A DNA stretch of 64,000 nt, from assembly GCA_021778415.1 (NCBI GenBank), contig JAJYCL010000015.1, forward strand, positions 1 through 64,000, read 5' to 3'. Source of the stretch: a bacterium. Lineage in GTDB: Bacteria; Vulcanimicrobiota; Vulcanimicrobiia; Vulcanimicrobiales; Vulcanimicrobiaceae. A program made the translations under genes and the position numbers. The notes under the pieces were generated by a model. That model saw nothing but the letters and a program-made list of their open reading frames with translations. It was not told the origin of the DNA and made no database searches. Positions 16,063 through 26,366 of this stretch are shown in pieces (positions within the stretch are counted from its first letter, which is position 1; each line of letters opens with the position of its first letter).

Positions 16063-16992
16063 TCAAATATACGCTCGCATTACCGCTGGACTTCGACGCC
16101 TCGTTTGCGCCATGATGTCGCGCTCTGGAACTCCGCGAGCAGCAGCCTCAGTCACGAAGCCTGCGCGCAACGAGTGCGCGCCAAATGACTTGCCGGTAAG
16201 GCCTTGGGCAACGGCACGCTTCATAACGATACGCGCCACAGAATCACCCGAAAGACGATTCCCCATACGGCCGTGACGATTAATGCTTCTAAACAGAAGG
16301 CCATGGTCGCAATTTAGAACTCTCATCCATGCTTTCAGAGCGCTCACAGGGCAAGTATCGAGGCTCTGTCCCCATGGAATGCCAACGATAGCACCGTCTG
16401 CGAATTGATCGGTTTTCGAACGACGTATCTTGAGGATTTCGCCCTTATCATCAAACGTAACGTCGGCGCAATCGTGGTTCACCAATTCAGCGCGGCGCAA
16501 GGCGCCGGCAAACCCCGCTAACAGGAGGGCGCGATCACGAATTTCTTTCGGTGTATTTTCGGAAATAGCGCTGACCATTCTTTGTAGGTGCGCGAGGCGC
16601 ACCGGATCCTTTCGTTTTTGTGCCGCGCCGAAGGTCCGTTTGATTCCAGCCACGACAGAACGCACGACCGGATCCTTCGATGGGTCGTCATACCGCGCTA
16701 CCCGGTGCGCAAGCCCGATTGCGCCGAGGCGGCGCGCTGCCGTCCTTGCACAAAGGCGCCCCGCGATATCGGCCAAGTATAGAGCGACCTTGTTCGGCCG
16801 GGCCGGTAGCGACGAAGCACTCGCCCTCGCGCACCAACGCTCAAAATCGCGAAAGTCGGCCCGATACGCGCGGCGTGTCGCGGATGCATGGCTCGCATAA
16901 GCGAATTCCCGCGCTCGCTCGTTCAATGCCCGTGTCGGGGCCGCATCGGGCCCGCACGACGGCACGAGCCAATGCCCAAGGGTCATCGCCAT
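16063..16992 (-). CDS. Tyrosine recombinase / integrase, possibly inactive
   Basis: 309 residues. An N-terminal SAM-like core-binding domain ('TRRAYRADFRDFERWC', about 38-55) precedes the catalytic domain. Catalytic residues visible are Arg in 'GALRRAELV', Lys in 'RRSKTDQ', His-x-x-Arg in 'HSLRAGF' and the presumed nucleophile Tyr308 in 'VMRAYI'. Two oddities stand out. The box II His seems replaced by Arg ('QTRRRS' where relatives have TRHRS-like sequences). The protein also stops one residue after Tyr-Ile, lacking the usual C-terminal tail. It lies upstream of druA on the same strand and near the tRNA end of the island, so it is the best candidate for the integrating enzyme, though its present activity is doubtful. 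Confidence 0.85.
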   Translation of the reverse strand: MAMTLGHWLVPSCGPDAAPTRALNERAREFAYASHASATRRAYRADFRDFERWCARASASSLPARPNKVALYLADIAGRLCARTAARRLGAIGLAHRVARYDDPSKDPVVRSVVAGIKRTFGAAQKRKDPVRLAHLQRMVSAISENTPKEIRDRALLLAGFAGALRRAELVNHDCADVTFDDKGEILKIRRSKTDQFADGAIVGIPWGQSLDTCPVSALKAWMRVLNCDHGLLFRSINRHGRMGNRLSGDSVARIVMKRAVAQGLTGKSFGAHSLRAGFVTEAAARGVPERDIMAQTRRRSPAVMRAYI

Positions 16993-17156
16993 ATGAACCC
17001 CTCATTTCTAGAATCGGAGAACAACAGGTTATCCGACGTTAGAAGACCGATCACTTATCTGCTGAATGCACTCAGTACCCCGGCAACCTTTCGGAAAATG
17101 TCGTGCCGATTTTCGGGCAATTCTACGGAGCAGCGTAGCCTCTTGCATGCATAGTA

Positions 17157-17625
17157 TTATGCGGCCTTCTCGTTTGCAGGTGCAATCGCGTGGTACCCGT
17201 TAATTCGTCGCCATGTCTTTGCTGAGCGTTCGATGAGCTTAAACATGAGCTAGAGCGCCGATGCGCCGATGCACCGCTGCGTAGCCGTTTTGCCACGTTG
17301 GCGCAAAGGCGGGCGCTCGAAAATACCGCCCCAATGGGATTCGTTGTGCGCAAGTTCTTCCAACTCGCTTGGGGAAACGCGAAATACGCGAGCCTACGAT
17401 CGATATCATCTCGAACGCTTGCCCCCGCTTTCGAATAATCATTTGAGAGCGAAATGGCAAGCGTTTCGATCTTGCTCGTCGGCTCCGTACGTGTAGTAGA
17501 ACGACATATTTCGCGTAAATTCCGGTGCACGTCCGATTTGGGCCGCTCGCGCACCTTATCCAGAATATTGCGCATCTTGTGCAACCAGCAGCGCTGACAA
17601 GAATCCATTTGTTCCGTCCGCAATG
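17157..17625 (-). pseudogene. IS256-family transposase relic
   Basis: Three minus-strand frames together give the C-terminal half of an IS256-type transposase: 'QRCWLHKMRNILDKV', then 'LAYFAFPQASWKNLRTTNPI', then 'ANVAKRLRSGASA', and in another frame 'KLIERSAKTWRRINGYHAI' ending at the TAA at 17157-17159. The frame changes and missing N-terminal half show it is dead. Upstream it abuts an integrase relic on the opposite strand, so the junction probably marks an old insertion or deletion. I could not identify terminal inverted repeats. Confidence 0.75.
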
Positions 17626-18120
17626 GCAAGCCATGGAGCGCGCAAGCTGATCTCGCTTTCGCAAACGAGGGACGCCATTTCGCTCAAGAGTACAAAAACG
17701 GATCGCACCCGTATGATTCCTCTCTCACGCGCTGCCCTCGAAGCCCTACGCCGTCAACGCGCGACGCAGTCGGCAGACAAGCTACGGTCCGCGGAGCTCT
17801 ATGAGCATACCCGATTCGTATTCGCCGATGAACTCGGGGGCTGCGTCTCGCCAATGGCAGCGACGAGTGCCTATGCGCGAATCGCGGTGAAGGCAAAACT
17901 TTCCTCGACTCGATTGCATGATCTCCGCCATACCGCGGCGACAACGATGCTGCAAGCGGGAACCGACGTTGTCACGACCGCGGGCGTACTCGGGCACTCG
18001 ACGCCGACAACGACGCTTGGCGTTTACGCTCACGTTCTTCGCGAATCCAAGCGCAAGGCGACGGATCGCCTTGGCGAAGTTTTCGATGCAATTGCGCTCA
18101 AGAAGAGCCGAAGCAGTTAG
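17623..18120 (+). pseudogene. Tyrosine integrase C-terminal fragment
   Basis: About 165 codons encode only the second half of a phage-type integrase: the Lys strand 'LKSTKTDRTRMIPLS', then 'RLHDLRHTAAT' (HxxR), 'GVLGHSTPTTTLGVYAHV' (box II His and the nucleophile Tyr) and a basic tail. The core-binding domain and the first catalytic Arg are missing. The visible homology starts abruptly next to the IS256 relic. It is unrelated in detail to the integrase at 16063-16992, so it is probably left over from an earlier element at the same tRNA. Confidence 0.8.
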
Positions 18121-18252
18121 CTGCAAATGGGCTGATAGAATCAAGGAACCTGGCAACGCGGGATAAACTCGAGACCAGGTCCGCCCATTACACACAGGGC
18201 CGGTTACGAGAGCAGACGATATGCTCGTTTACGGCAGAGAGGATTCGTTTAT

Positions 18253-18825
18253 ATGACGTCCCATCGGTGCACTGTTGGACTGCTCGCGATCATGTCGCTT
18301 CTTGTGCTCCCGGCCTGTGATGGCGAGGCCAACAAATCAAGCGATTCGGTTCGGCGCCCAGCGCCGGAAGAGACGTTCCTAAATGCGAAAAGCGCCGTAT
18401 CCTCCCGCTTCGAGGATGCACCAAATGATGTGATCAAGCATCAGATAGCGCACGCGTGGCGCCAAGGCGGCACCTGTGCGGCACTTAAAAGCGCTCAGTT
18501 TACGGACTGGGTCGGAACTATCTCAACGATCACGTACGACGGCACTCTTTCCGTTGATCTAGGCGACGGCGTAACACTTGAGGGCTCCATTACAACGCGA
18601 CAGGCGTCCCACTTGCAGGAAGGCGACACAGTAGCCGTATCCGGTGCATTTGCCCCGAAGGCGGTAAACAAACTTTTTGGGGACATCGGCGATGCTCTCG
18701 GTGGCAAACATATTTCCGATTGTCCAGCACTTGCTATGACAGACGACGTAACTGACCAGGACACCGGCACCGTTGAATCACCGCAGTTCAATGTTCATTT
18801 TTCGCATGTTTCCGACCAGCACTAA
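18253..18825 (+). CDS. Hypothetical lipoprotein, island cargo
   Basis: 190 residues. It begins with a lipoprotein signal peptide: hydrophobic residues 9-21 and a lipobox 'VLPAC' (Cys at 22). The mature part has a beta-rich segment ('VGTISTITYDGTLSVDLGDG ...' through 'EGDTVAVSGAFAP', about 86-135) that resembles the OB-fold of small secreted tRNA_anti-like lipoproteins. ATG 18253 is preceded by GAGGA about 10 bp upstream. It faces the tRNA-Glu and is the only plus-strand intact gene in the island. Membrane anchoring is likely; the role is unknown, and a link to the defence operon is not evident. Confidence 0.65.
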   Translation: MTSHRCTVGLLAIMSLLVLPACDGEANKSSDSVRRPAPEETFLNAKSAVSSRFEDAPNDVIKHQIAHAWRQGGTCAALKSAQFTDWVGTISTITYDGTLSVDLGDGVTLEGSITTRQASHLQEGDTVAVSGAFAPKAVNKLFGDIGDALGGKHISDCPALAMTDDVTDQDTGTVESPQFNVHFSHVSDQH

Positions 18826-18855
18826 GCTAGTGGGCGCGTTCCACGGTACGGAGAC

Positions 18856-18876
18856 TGCACCCGTTTTGCACCCGTT
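18856..18876. repeat. Putative integrase arm-type site pair, right end
   Basis: TGCACCCGTT occurs at 18856-18865 and 18867-18876, again an 11-bp period, about 35 bp inside the right attachment repeat. On the minus strand it reads GGGTGC-AAAAC-GGGTGC, a layout similar to the GGCTACC-AAAA-GGCTACC pair at the left end. Confidence 0.4.
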
Positions 18877-18890
18877 ACCTCTCGGACAAA

Positions 18891-18916
18891 GAAAAAAGCC
18901 CTGTAAATACAGGGCT
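18891..18916 (-). terminator. Intrinsic terminator of tRNA-Glu
   Basis: On the minus strand AGCCCTG (18910-18916) pairs with CAGGGCT (18897-18903) and is followed by six T residues. It lies just downstream of the tRNA-Glu 3' end. The half of the hairpin nearer the tRNA lies inside the attachment repeat and the other half is island DNA. Confidence 0.75.
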
Positions 18917-18943
18917 AACGTGGTAGCGCCAACGGGAATCGAA
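18909..18943. repeat. attR: right copy of the attachment repeat, in tRNA-Glu
   Basis: Matches 1721-1755 with one mismatch. It covers the tRNA-Glu CCA end, acceptor strand and part of the T arm, plus 12 bp of downstream DNA that form one arm of the terminator hairpin. Confidence 0.88.
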
Positions 18944-18995
18944 CCCGTCTTTGCCACGTGAAAGGCGGCTGTCCTAACCGATAGACGATGGCGCC
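18921..18995 (-). tRNA. tRNA-Glu (anticodon TTC)
   Basis: 75 nt. The minus-strand sequence begins GGCGCCATCGTCTATCGG, has the anticodon loop CTTTCAC with anticodon TTC, the T arm GGGTTCGATTCCC and an encoded CCA end. The acceptor stem pairs over 7 bp with a G-U at the first position. It is the integration target of the island and is intact. Confidence 0.93.
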
Positions 18996-19052
18996 ACGTT
19001 GTCTCAAACTAGCCGAGCGGGGGTGATGCTGTCAACCGCTTGGGTCCACGTG

Positions 19053-19091
19053 CCCTTCGAGACGCGCACTGCGTGCGCTCCTCAGGGTGAC
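19053..19091. repeat. REP-like palindromic repeat, copy 1
   Basis: 39 bp beginning CCCTTCGAGACGCGCACTGC with an internal palindrome around GCGCACTGCGTGCGC. It is identical to 19115-19153; a diverged inverted copy is at 63362-63402. The copies lie in intergenic DNA. Confidence 0.8.
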
Positions 19092-19114
19092 AAGCGGTGT
19101 GCGCTCCTCGGGGG

Positions 19115-19153
19115 CCCTTCGAGACGCGCACTGCGTGCGCTCCTCAGGGTGAC
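19115..19153. repeat. REP-like palindromic repeat, copy 2
   Basis: Identical over 39 bp to copy 1 and in the same orientation, 23 bp further on. The spacer contains a partial third unit (GTGCGCTCCTCGGGG), suggesting tandem growth. Confidence 0.8.
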
Positions 19154-19169
19154 GGGGCTGGGAGTCTCT

Positions 19170-19241
19170 TGGGCCTGGTAGGATTCGAACCTACGCGCAA
19201 CCAGTTATGAGCCGGGCGCTCTACCGCTGAGCTACAGGCCC
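19170..19241 (-). tRNA. tRNA with anticodon CAT (Met elongator, or Ile2)
   Basis: 72 nt on the minus strand: GGGCCTGTAGCTCAGCGG start, anticodon loop CTCATAA with CAT, T arm AGGTTCGAATCCT, 7-bp acceptor stem and discriminator A; CCA is not encoded. The initiator type is unlikely because it lacks the initiator's three G-C pairs in the anticodon stem. Elongator Met and lysidine-modified Ile2 cannot be separated by eye. Confidence 0.88.
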
Positions 19242-19250
19242 GCGAAGGGC

Positions 19251-20450
19251 TTACGCTTGTTCGCGATGGAGCTCATTGAGCCTCCGCAGGCTCGGAAAGA
19301 GCGTCGCCCACAGCGCGATTACGGCCAGGGTGGCAATGCCGCCGAGCACGACGGAAGCCTCCGCGCCAAGCCACGCGGCGACAGCACCGGATTCAAACGC
19401 GCCAAGCTCATTTGAGGCGCCGATAAAAATATTTTCCACCGCGGTGACGCGGCCGCGAAGCGCATCCGGTGTGCCGAGTTGCACGAGCGCCATCCGAATC
19501 ACCACGCTCACCATATCGAACGCCCCGGTCGCCAAAAGCGCAATCGCCGAGAGCCAAATATTCCGCGACAGGCCGAACACGATCGTCGCCACGCCGAAGG
19601 CCGCAACACACGTGAAGAGCAAGCGCCCGGCGTGCCGCCGGATCGGCCGGCGCGCAATAAGATAGGCCGTAATGCCCGCGCCGATTGCCGGCGCGCTGCG
19701 CAAGAAGCCAAACCCCACCGGGCCGATATGCAAAATCGAGAGCGCAAAAATCGGTAGCAACGCCGTCGCGCCGCCGAAAAGCACGGCGAAAAGATCCAGC
19801 GAAATTGCACCGAGTACAATCGGATGCGCAAACAAAAACCGGATGCCGTCGATGGCGCCGCCGCTTCCGCTATCGGCTTGCTCGCGCGCATCGAGCGTCG
19901 TATACCCGATCGCCGCCAGCAGATACCCAAAGCCCGCGAATGCAAAAGCCCACGGCGCACCAACTGCCAGCAGAAGACCGCCCACAGCCGGAGCGGCCAC
20001 ATTGATCACTTGCCCGACCGATGACGTGAAGGCTTGCGCGCGCACAAAATGCTCACCGCGCACGATGCTCGCAAGAATCGAACGTTCCGCCGGAGCGGCC
20101 ATTGCATGCATCACGCCGACCAACCCGAGCACACAAAAATACGGCCAACGAAGATGCACGCCGTGCGCCGCCAACATCGCAAACACGAGAACGCCGCCCA
20201 TTTCACCAAGCGACGTCACCATCACCACGCTGCGCCGATCGACGCGATCGGCCAATACTCCGGCCGGAATTGCCAACAGCACTTGCGGAATAAAAAGAAT
20301 CAAGCCGACAAAAGCAAGATCCAAGGCGCGATGATGCAGGGCATAGATCTGCCACGACACGGAAACGGCCTCGATTGCATACCCGATGAGACCGCCTTGA
20401 CGCGCGAGAAAATAGCTAAGAAATCGGCGCTCTGCAAACAGGTCGCGCAA
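19251..20450 (-). CDS. MFS transporter (EntS-like exporter family)
   Basis: 399 residues with about 12 hydrophobic helices. The N-terminal 'RFLSYFLARQGGLIGYAIEAVSVSWQ' region and the loop 'PAGVLADRVDRRSVVM' (MFS motif A between helices 2 and 3) fit the EntS-like branch of the major facilitator superfamily. It should be an inner-membrane proton-driven exporter, substrate unknown. It starts at TTG 20450, 6 bp after the enolase stop, so it is the last gene of an ndk-eno-MFS operon that runs into the tRNA-Met region. Confidence 0.85.
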   Translation of the reverse strand: MRDLFAERRFLSYFLARQGGLIGYAIEAVSVSWQIYALHHRALDLAFVGLILFIPQVLLAIPAGVLADRVDRRSVVMVTSLGEMGGVLVFAMLAAHGVHLRWPYFCVLGLVGVMHAMAAPAERSILASIVRGEHFVRAQAFTSSVGQVINVAAPAVGGLLLAVGAPWAFAFAGFGYLLAAIGYTTLDAREQADSGSGGAIDGIRFLFAHPIVLGAISLDLFAVLFGGATALLPIFALSILHIGPVGFGFLRSAPAIGAGITAYLIARRPIRRHAGRLLFTCVAAFGVATIVFGLSRNIWLSAIALLATGAFDMVSVVIRMALVQLGTPDALRGRVTAVENIFIGASNELGAFESGAVAAWLGAEASVVLGGIATLAVIALWATLFPSLRRLNELHREQA

Positions 20451-20456
20451 AGCGAG

Positions 20457-22219
<1,763 letters not shown>

Positions 22220-22304
22220 AATGCCCCTTGATACGTCCCGCCGGGGCCTGAGGCCTGTTCGCGTGCGGGGAAGGATGCAGCGCGTAGACGAACGTCGCAC
22301 GCGT

Positions 22305-23078
22305 ATGCCACACGACGAATTTTCATTGTCGCGGGAACGCCTGCGCGGCACTCCCTTTGCGCAGATCCGCCACGTTGCTCAAACCGCCAGCACCAACGAC
22401 GATATGACGGCGCTGCTGGGCGAACCGGGAACGGGTGGATTGACGATCGTCGCCGATGCCCAGACGCACGGAAACGGCCGCCGCGGGCGAACCTGGGAGG
22501 CAGCACCGGGCGCGGCATTGCTGTTCACCACCGCCCTGCCGGAAGCGATTCCAAGTGCGCATCTGTGGGCGGTCACATTATGGACGGCCTTAGTCGTGGC
22601 AAAAGCGCTCCATGCGCTCAAGATTCCGGCCGAGTTGCGTTGGCCTACCGATCTTCTGGTCAACGCAAACAAACTCGCGGGAATACTCTGCGTTTCGCGC
22701 GTGAACGGCGATCACGCGTGGGTCGGGTGCGGCATCGGAATCAACTTACTCCGAAACGCAAGCATGGCCAACGCCATCGAACCGCCGCCGGCATTTTGCG
22801 ATGATGCGCATCCCGTGAATCGCGATGAACTGCTCGCGGGGATTCTGACAACCATGCATGCGGATCTCGCGCTCTTGCAGACTCCGCGACGTATTCGCGT
22901 GGAGTGGGAACAGGCCGCCCACCTTGCCGGCGCAACCTATCGCATCATTCGCGATGGAGAAGAGCATCCGTTCGATGCCAAAGTGCTCGGCCTCACCGAC
23001 GACGGTTCCTTACACGTGATGCGAGCCGATGGCGCGTACGAAAACGTCACCATGGCCGATTGTCGCATTTTGCGCTAA
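22305..23078 (+). CDS. birA: Biotin--[acetyl-CoA-carboxylase] ligase (no repressor domain)
   Basis: About 257 residues. It makes biotinyl-AMP and attaches biotin to carboxyl carrier proteins. The catalytic domain is shown by 'TASTNDDM' near the start, the biotinyl-AMP loop 'GNGRRGRTWEA' (usually GRGRRGRxW) and 'LRWPTDLLVNANKLAGIL' (K-x-x-G-I-L). The C-terminal SH3-like domain is present ('DAKVLGLTDDGSLHV'). There is no N-terminal winged helix, so it should not act as the biotin operon repressor. Start uncertain: ATG 22305 is used; ATG 22275 also fits, with a purine-rich stretch directly before it. Divergent from ndk. Confidence 0.93.
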   Translation: MPHDEFSLSRERLRGTPFAQIRHVAQTASTNDDMTALLGEPGTGGLTIVADAQTHGNGRRGRTWEAAPGAALLFTTALPEAIPSAHLWAVTLWTALVVAKALHALKIPAELRWPTDLLVNANKLAGILCVSRVNGDHAWVGCGIGINLLRNASMANAIEPPPAFCDDAHPVNRDELLAGILTTMHADLALLQTPRRIRVEWEQAAHLAGATYRIIRDGEEHPFDAKVLGLTDDGSLHVMRADGAYENVTMADCRILR

Positions 23079-23095
23079 GGCCTAAGTTTTTCTCG

Positions 23096-23311
23096 CTACT
23101 TTGCGACTCCACCGAGGGAAACGCCGGCGGCAATGAGCGCGCCGCGCGCAGAGCCTTCCGCACCAGAATCCAAACTCACGCAAAGATTTGCGGCAGATTG
23201 CACCGATGCGGGTTTTGGAATCATCTTCGAAACGACACCGGCATCTTTGAGCGCTTTAGTTGCGATCATCGTATCGGCATTGGATGCGAAGTAGAAAATG
23301 ACGTCAGCCAT
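23096..23311 (-). CDS. DUF3343-like small protein (putative Se/S carrier-like)
   Basis: 71 residues. The start 'MADVIFYFASNADTMIATKALKDAG' and the following 'SKMIPKPASV' match the pattern of DUF3343 proteins, in which a short ferredoxin-like fold begins with a beta strand, a helix with 'A..A...LK..G', and 'v.liPtP..i'. DUF3343 proteins are proposed to carry sulfur or selenium, but the conserved Cys here is limited to one ('NLCVSLDSG'). It follows the chemoreceptor genes on the same strand (15 bp downstream) and converges with birA. Confidence 0.6.
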   Translation of the reverse strand: MADVIFYFASNADTMIATKALKDAGVVSKMIPKPASVQSAANLCVSLDSGAEGSARGALIAAGVSLGGVAK

Positions 23312-23325
23312 AGGCGAGGCCGCGA

Positions 23326-24657
23326 CTATTCCGTATCGCCTGAGACGAGCTTATTGAGCCCGGCCGCGACATCGTTGAGTTCATTCACGCGTGTTACGGC
23401 ATCTTTCATACGCGAAGCCATCTCCTGCGAGAGCGTATCGATGACGATAATATCGCCCTGCAGTTCGTCGTTCAACGATTTGAGCTCGGCGAATTTCGGA
23501 TCGGTCGCCCCTTTTGCGAGATCGTCGATCAACGCACCGCTGCGTTCAACGGTTGCTCGTGTTTGCGAAACGTGATCGCCCGACACTTCGCTGCCGACGA
23601 TGGCAACGCCCAAATCTTTGGCCGCAGAACGCACCTGACGACTACGGCGTCCAAGCGCATCGGAGAGACGCCCGACAATCGGAATTGACACCATCAGCGC
23701 CACGACCATCGCAACGAGACCCCAGAGCAGAAGACTCCAGGTGGTGTTGTTGATAATCGAGGTAATCTGCGAGAGCGGAATGCCATACCACAGCGCACCG
23801 ATAATATCGCCTTGATCGGTTTTAATCGGTTCCATGCGCGAGAGATATTCGGTTCCACCGATTGTTTGCACACCGGTGAATGATGCGCCGGATTTCACGG
23901 ACGTATCGTACGCCGGAACGGCGAGATCGGCGGCAATGGTTCCATCGGGGAGCTTGATGGTTGAAGCGACGATCGCGTTCCCATCGAGTAATGCCGTTGA
24001 ACCACCGAGCGCAGCCTTTGCCGCATCGACGAGATCCAGCGAATGGTTCATCAGAATGCCACCGTAGACGACACCGATGGTTCGCTCGTTGAGATCGGTC
24101 ACCGGAGCCGCGGCGATCAACGCTAAACCGGAGTCAAGCGTTCCGGCAGTTGCTCCCGAAGCGGTTTTGACCGTCGACGTCGCTTGATCGGCCAGGCCTT
24201 CCGGCGCGAGTTCGCTACTCGCAAGCAAGGCAGCGGTGCTCACCGTTTCACCGGTGAGCGCGCGTTGCACGAATTTATTCGTTGCCAGCGTTCCCAAGCT
24301 CGCGTTGTTTGCGCGCGCAAGAACGCGGCCGTGGGCATCGACGACCGTCAGGAACGAAAAGCCGGTTGTGCGTGCGATGTTTCCGAGTTGATCCTGCAAC
24401 GTTTTCGTATCGTGCGCGGCAACAAGTTTACGCAAGGAATCCGAAGCGGCATCTTGCGTCACCAATAATTTAATTTGATCGCGATGCGAGGTCCAATAGC
24501 CGTCGAACGCTTGCCCGCCGCTCTTGACTTCGGAACGGCCCAACTCGTTGAGATCTCGCCCAAGCGTCAACCGTGCAGCGACGACGCTAAAGACAAAAAA
24601 GAGCACAATCGCGCCGATGATCGTTCCGAGTAAACGGACGCGCAAATTCATTTTCAT
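23326..24657 (-). CDS. Membrane Cache-domain sensor without signalling domain, partner of the adjacent MCP
   Basis: 443 residues. TM1 at about 9-30, then an extracytoplasmic region of about 285 residues resembling a single Cache fold ('[19 protein letters not shown]', '[14 protein letters not shown]', '[16 protein letters not shown]'), TM2 at about 320-345, then a cytoplasmic helical region of about 95 residues. There is no HAMP that I can identify and no MCP hairpin. The ATG overlaps the stop of the upstream MCP gene (ATGA), so the two proteins are made together. It probably senses a small extracellular molecule and signals through the neighbouring protein; that interaction is inferred. Confidence 0.75.
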   Translation of the reverse strand: MKMNLRVRLLGTIIGAIVLFFVFSVVAARLTLGRDLNELGRSEVKSGGQAFDGYWTSHRDQIKLLVTQDAASDSLRKLVAAHDTKTLQDQLGNIARTTGFSFLTVVDAHGRVLARANNASLGTLATNKFVQRALTGETVSTAALLASSELAPEGLADQATSTVKTASGATAGTLDSGLALIAAAPVTDLNERTIGVVYGGILMNHSLDLVDAAKAALGGSTALLDGNAIVASTIKLPDGTIAADLAVPAYDTSVKSGASFTGVQTIGGTEYLSRMEPIKTDQGDIIGALWYGIPLSQITSIINNTTWSLLLWGLVAMVVALMVSIPIVGRLSDALGRRSRQVRSAAKDLGVAIVGSEVSGDHVSQTRATVERSGALIDDLAKGATDPKFAELKSLNDELQGDIIVIDTLSQEMASRMKDAVTRVNELNDVAAGLNKLVSGDTE

Positions 24658-26366
24658 AGGTGGGCTTCCTCCGAACCGGAATCGCTGATCTTAAAGCGAC
24701 GCACGCGCTCATCAATGCTCGTGGCATAATCGTTAACTTCGTCAACGGATGTTAAAATGGACTGCGCAGCGTCGGTGACTTCTTTGTTCACGTAGGTGAG
24801 CACTTCAACCGACGATGCGTTTTGTTGCGAGATCGAGAGAATATTTTCAAACGCCTTATCGACTTCATCGGAGTGCGAACTCATTTGTTGCGTCGCACCG
24901 AGATTGATTGAAACCGAGCGTGTAATTTCTTCCAGCGAGCGAATGACCGTATACGAATTTTCGCTCATGGCACGGGTCACCGAACTGATTTCGCCGATCT
25001 GCTGGTTCGAGGTGAGCACCGCTTGCACGATGTCGCGAAGCGCACCGGAAGCGGAATTCGTACTGCCGACCGATTCTTCGACGCGCTCCGTCAGCGTATC
25101 CATTGCACCGACAACTTCGGAGATGACCATCTGCGTCGATGAAATATGTGCGGCGATCTCTTTGGTCGCCTGGACGCTTCCGTCGGCAAGCTTGCGAATT
25201 TCACTCGCTACGACGGCGAAGCCGCGTCCGTGTTCGCCGGCGCGAGCGGCTTCGATTGCGGCGTTAAGCGCCAGCAAATTGGTTTGCTCGGCGATGCGAT
25301 CGATGACTTTGACGATGTCGCCGATCTGCTCGGAGTTGGATCCCAACTGGCTGATATCGGTGGCTAATTCATTGATCGTCGCGCGAATCATCGACATGCC
25401 CTCGACGATGACATGAATGGCGCTTCCGCCACGCTCAGCCGTGCGCGAGGTTTCCGTCGAAATCGTTAAGAGCGAATCGACTTGGGCGGCAACTTCTTCA
25501 ATGGATGTCGCCATATTGGAAACGGCCAACGACGTTTCATCGAGCGTTCGCGTTTGTTCTTCCGCGGATGCCGCCATGCCCGAGATCGCTTCGATCAGCG
25601 ATTTGACTTTGAGCGTCGCTTCTTCAACGATGCGCGATTGTTCCTTAATACCGTCGTCGAGCTGGCCTTGGGCCACGGACGCCCCTTCGATGACGGCAAG
25701 AGCGGTCGATGCCGTGCCGCGGAGGTTGCCGCCGGAGTTGCCGAGCTGGCCGGTGCTGGCATGAAGCTGCCCGAAAAACTCCCGCAGGCCGAAGATCAAC
25801 TTATTAAGAGCGATGGCAAGTTCTTGAAGCGAGGCATCGGAGACGGCGATATTTTTGGTGAAATCGCCTTGCGAGACATCGCGAATGCCGGCTGCGAGGG
25901 CGCTGATCGAGATCGCTGCACCACCGGAATCGCCGCCGCGCGGGAGCGCTTTGCGCCCGGCCGCAGGGAAGGCAAGTTGGCCGCTGCCGAAATCGCTGAG
26001 CGATTCAACGGGCATGGCGTCGCCGGAAAAGAGCAGACTCACCAGAATGCCGCCCACGCCGACGATGATGGCGCCGGAGAGCGCCCCAAACGAATGATGT
26101 GCATGGCGCGCCCACCAGTCGATTCCCGCCGCGAGGACGGCGACGCCGGCCCCGATCGGGAAACCCGTGAGGGCGGCGACGAAGGCGACGAGCGCGACGA
26201 GCGCCGCCTCAACGGCAAAGGCCGTGCCATACCAAGAGGCTAGGGCAATAAGGGCAAGGCCGACGAGCGCAATGAGAATGCGCTTGGGCGGGGAGAGCTG
26301 CGCTCGAAACCGGGCAAAGTATGCGTAAACCACGACGCTCCTTAGAAAGCCTGGAATGATTGGCAC
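24654..26366 (-). CDS. Methyl-accepting chemotaxis protein lacking a periplasmic ligand domain
   Basis: 570 residues. Three or four hydrophobic helices lie at about 28-115 with only very short loops, so there is no extracytoplasmic sensor. The remaining 400 residues are cytoplasmic and helical. The signalling hairpin tip is well conserved: '[20 protein letters not shown]' followed by '[16 protein letters not shown]', the CheA/CheW contact region. Gln/Glu-rich methylation helices flank it. It is directly upstream of, and overlaps, a Cache sensor gene. No cheA or cheW is in the window. Confidence 0.9.
   Translation of the reverse strand: MPIIPGFLRSVVVYAYFARFRAQLSPPKRILIALVGLALIALASWYGTAFAVEAALVALVAFVAALTGFPIGAGVAVLAAGIDWWARHAHHSFGALSGAIIVGVGGILVSLLFSGDAMPVESLSDFGSGQLAFPAAGRKALPRGGDSGGAAISISALAAGIRDVSQGDFTKNIAVSDASLQELAIALNKLIFGLREFFGQLHASTGQLGNSGGNLRGTASTALAVIEGASVAQGQLDDGIKEQSRIVEEATLKVKSLIEAISGMAASAEEQTRTLDETSLAVSNMATSIEEVAAQVDSLLTISTETSRTAERGGSAIHVIVEGMSMIRATINELATDISQLGSNSEQIGDIVKVIDRIAEQTNLLALNAAIEAARAGEHGRGFAVVASEIRKLADGSVQATKEIAAHISSTQMVISEVVGAMDTLTERVEESVGSTNSASGALRDIVQAVLTSNQQIGEISSVTRAMSENSYTVIRSLEEITRSVSINLGATQQMSSHSDEVDKAFENILSISQQNASSVEVLTYVNKEVTDAAQSILTSVDEVNDYATSIDERVRRFKISDSGSEEAHL

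Larger units (their letters stand above)
1721..18943. mobile_element. tRNA-Glu-integrated genomic island carrying Druantia type I
   Basis: A 35-bp direct repeat (34 of 35 identical) bounds about 17.2 kb. The right copy overlaps the 3' end of an intact tRNA-Glu gene, the classic target of tyrosine recombinases. Inside are a tyrosine recombinase, an integrase relic, an IS256-type transposase relic, a lipoprotein gene, and a six-gene minus-strand defence operon. Outside the repeats the gene content is chromosomal housekeeping. The integrase genes sit near the tRNA end, as is usual for such islands. Both recombinases look damaged, so the element may be fixed in place. Boundaries come directly from the repeat; past mobility is inferred. 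Confidence 0.88.

Noticed and set aside
17239-17664. Separate hypothetical gene on the minus strand
   Set aside because: It is one frame of the broken IS256-type transposase relic.
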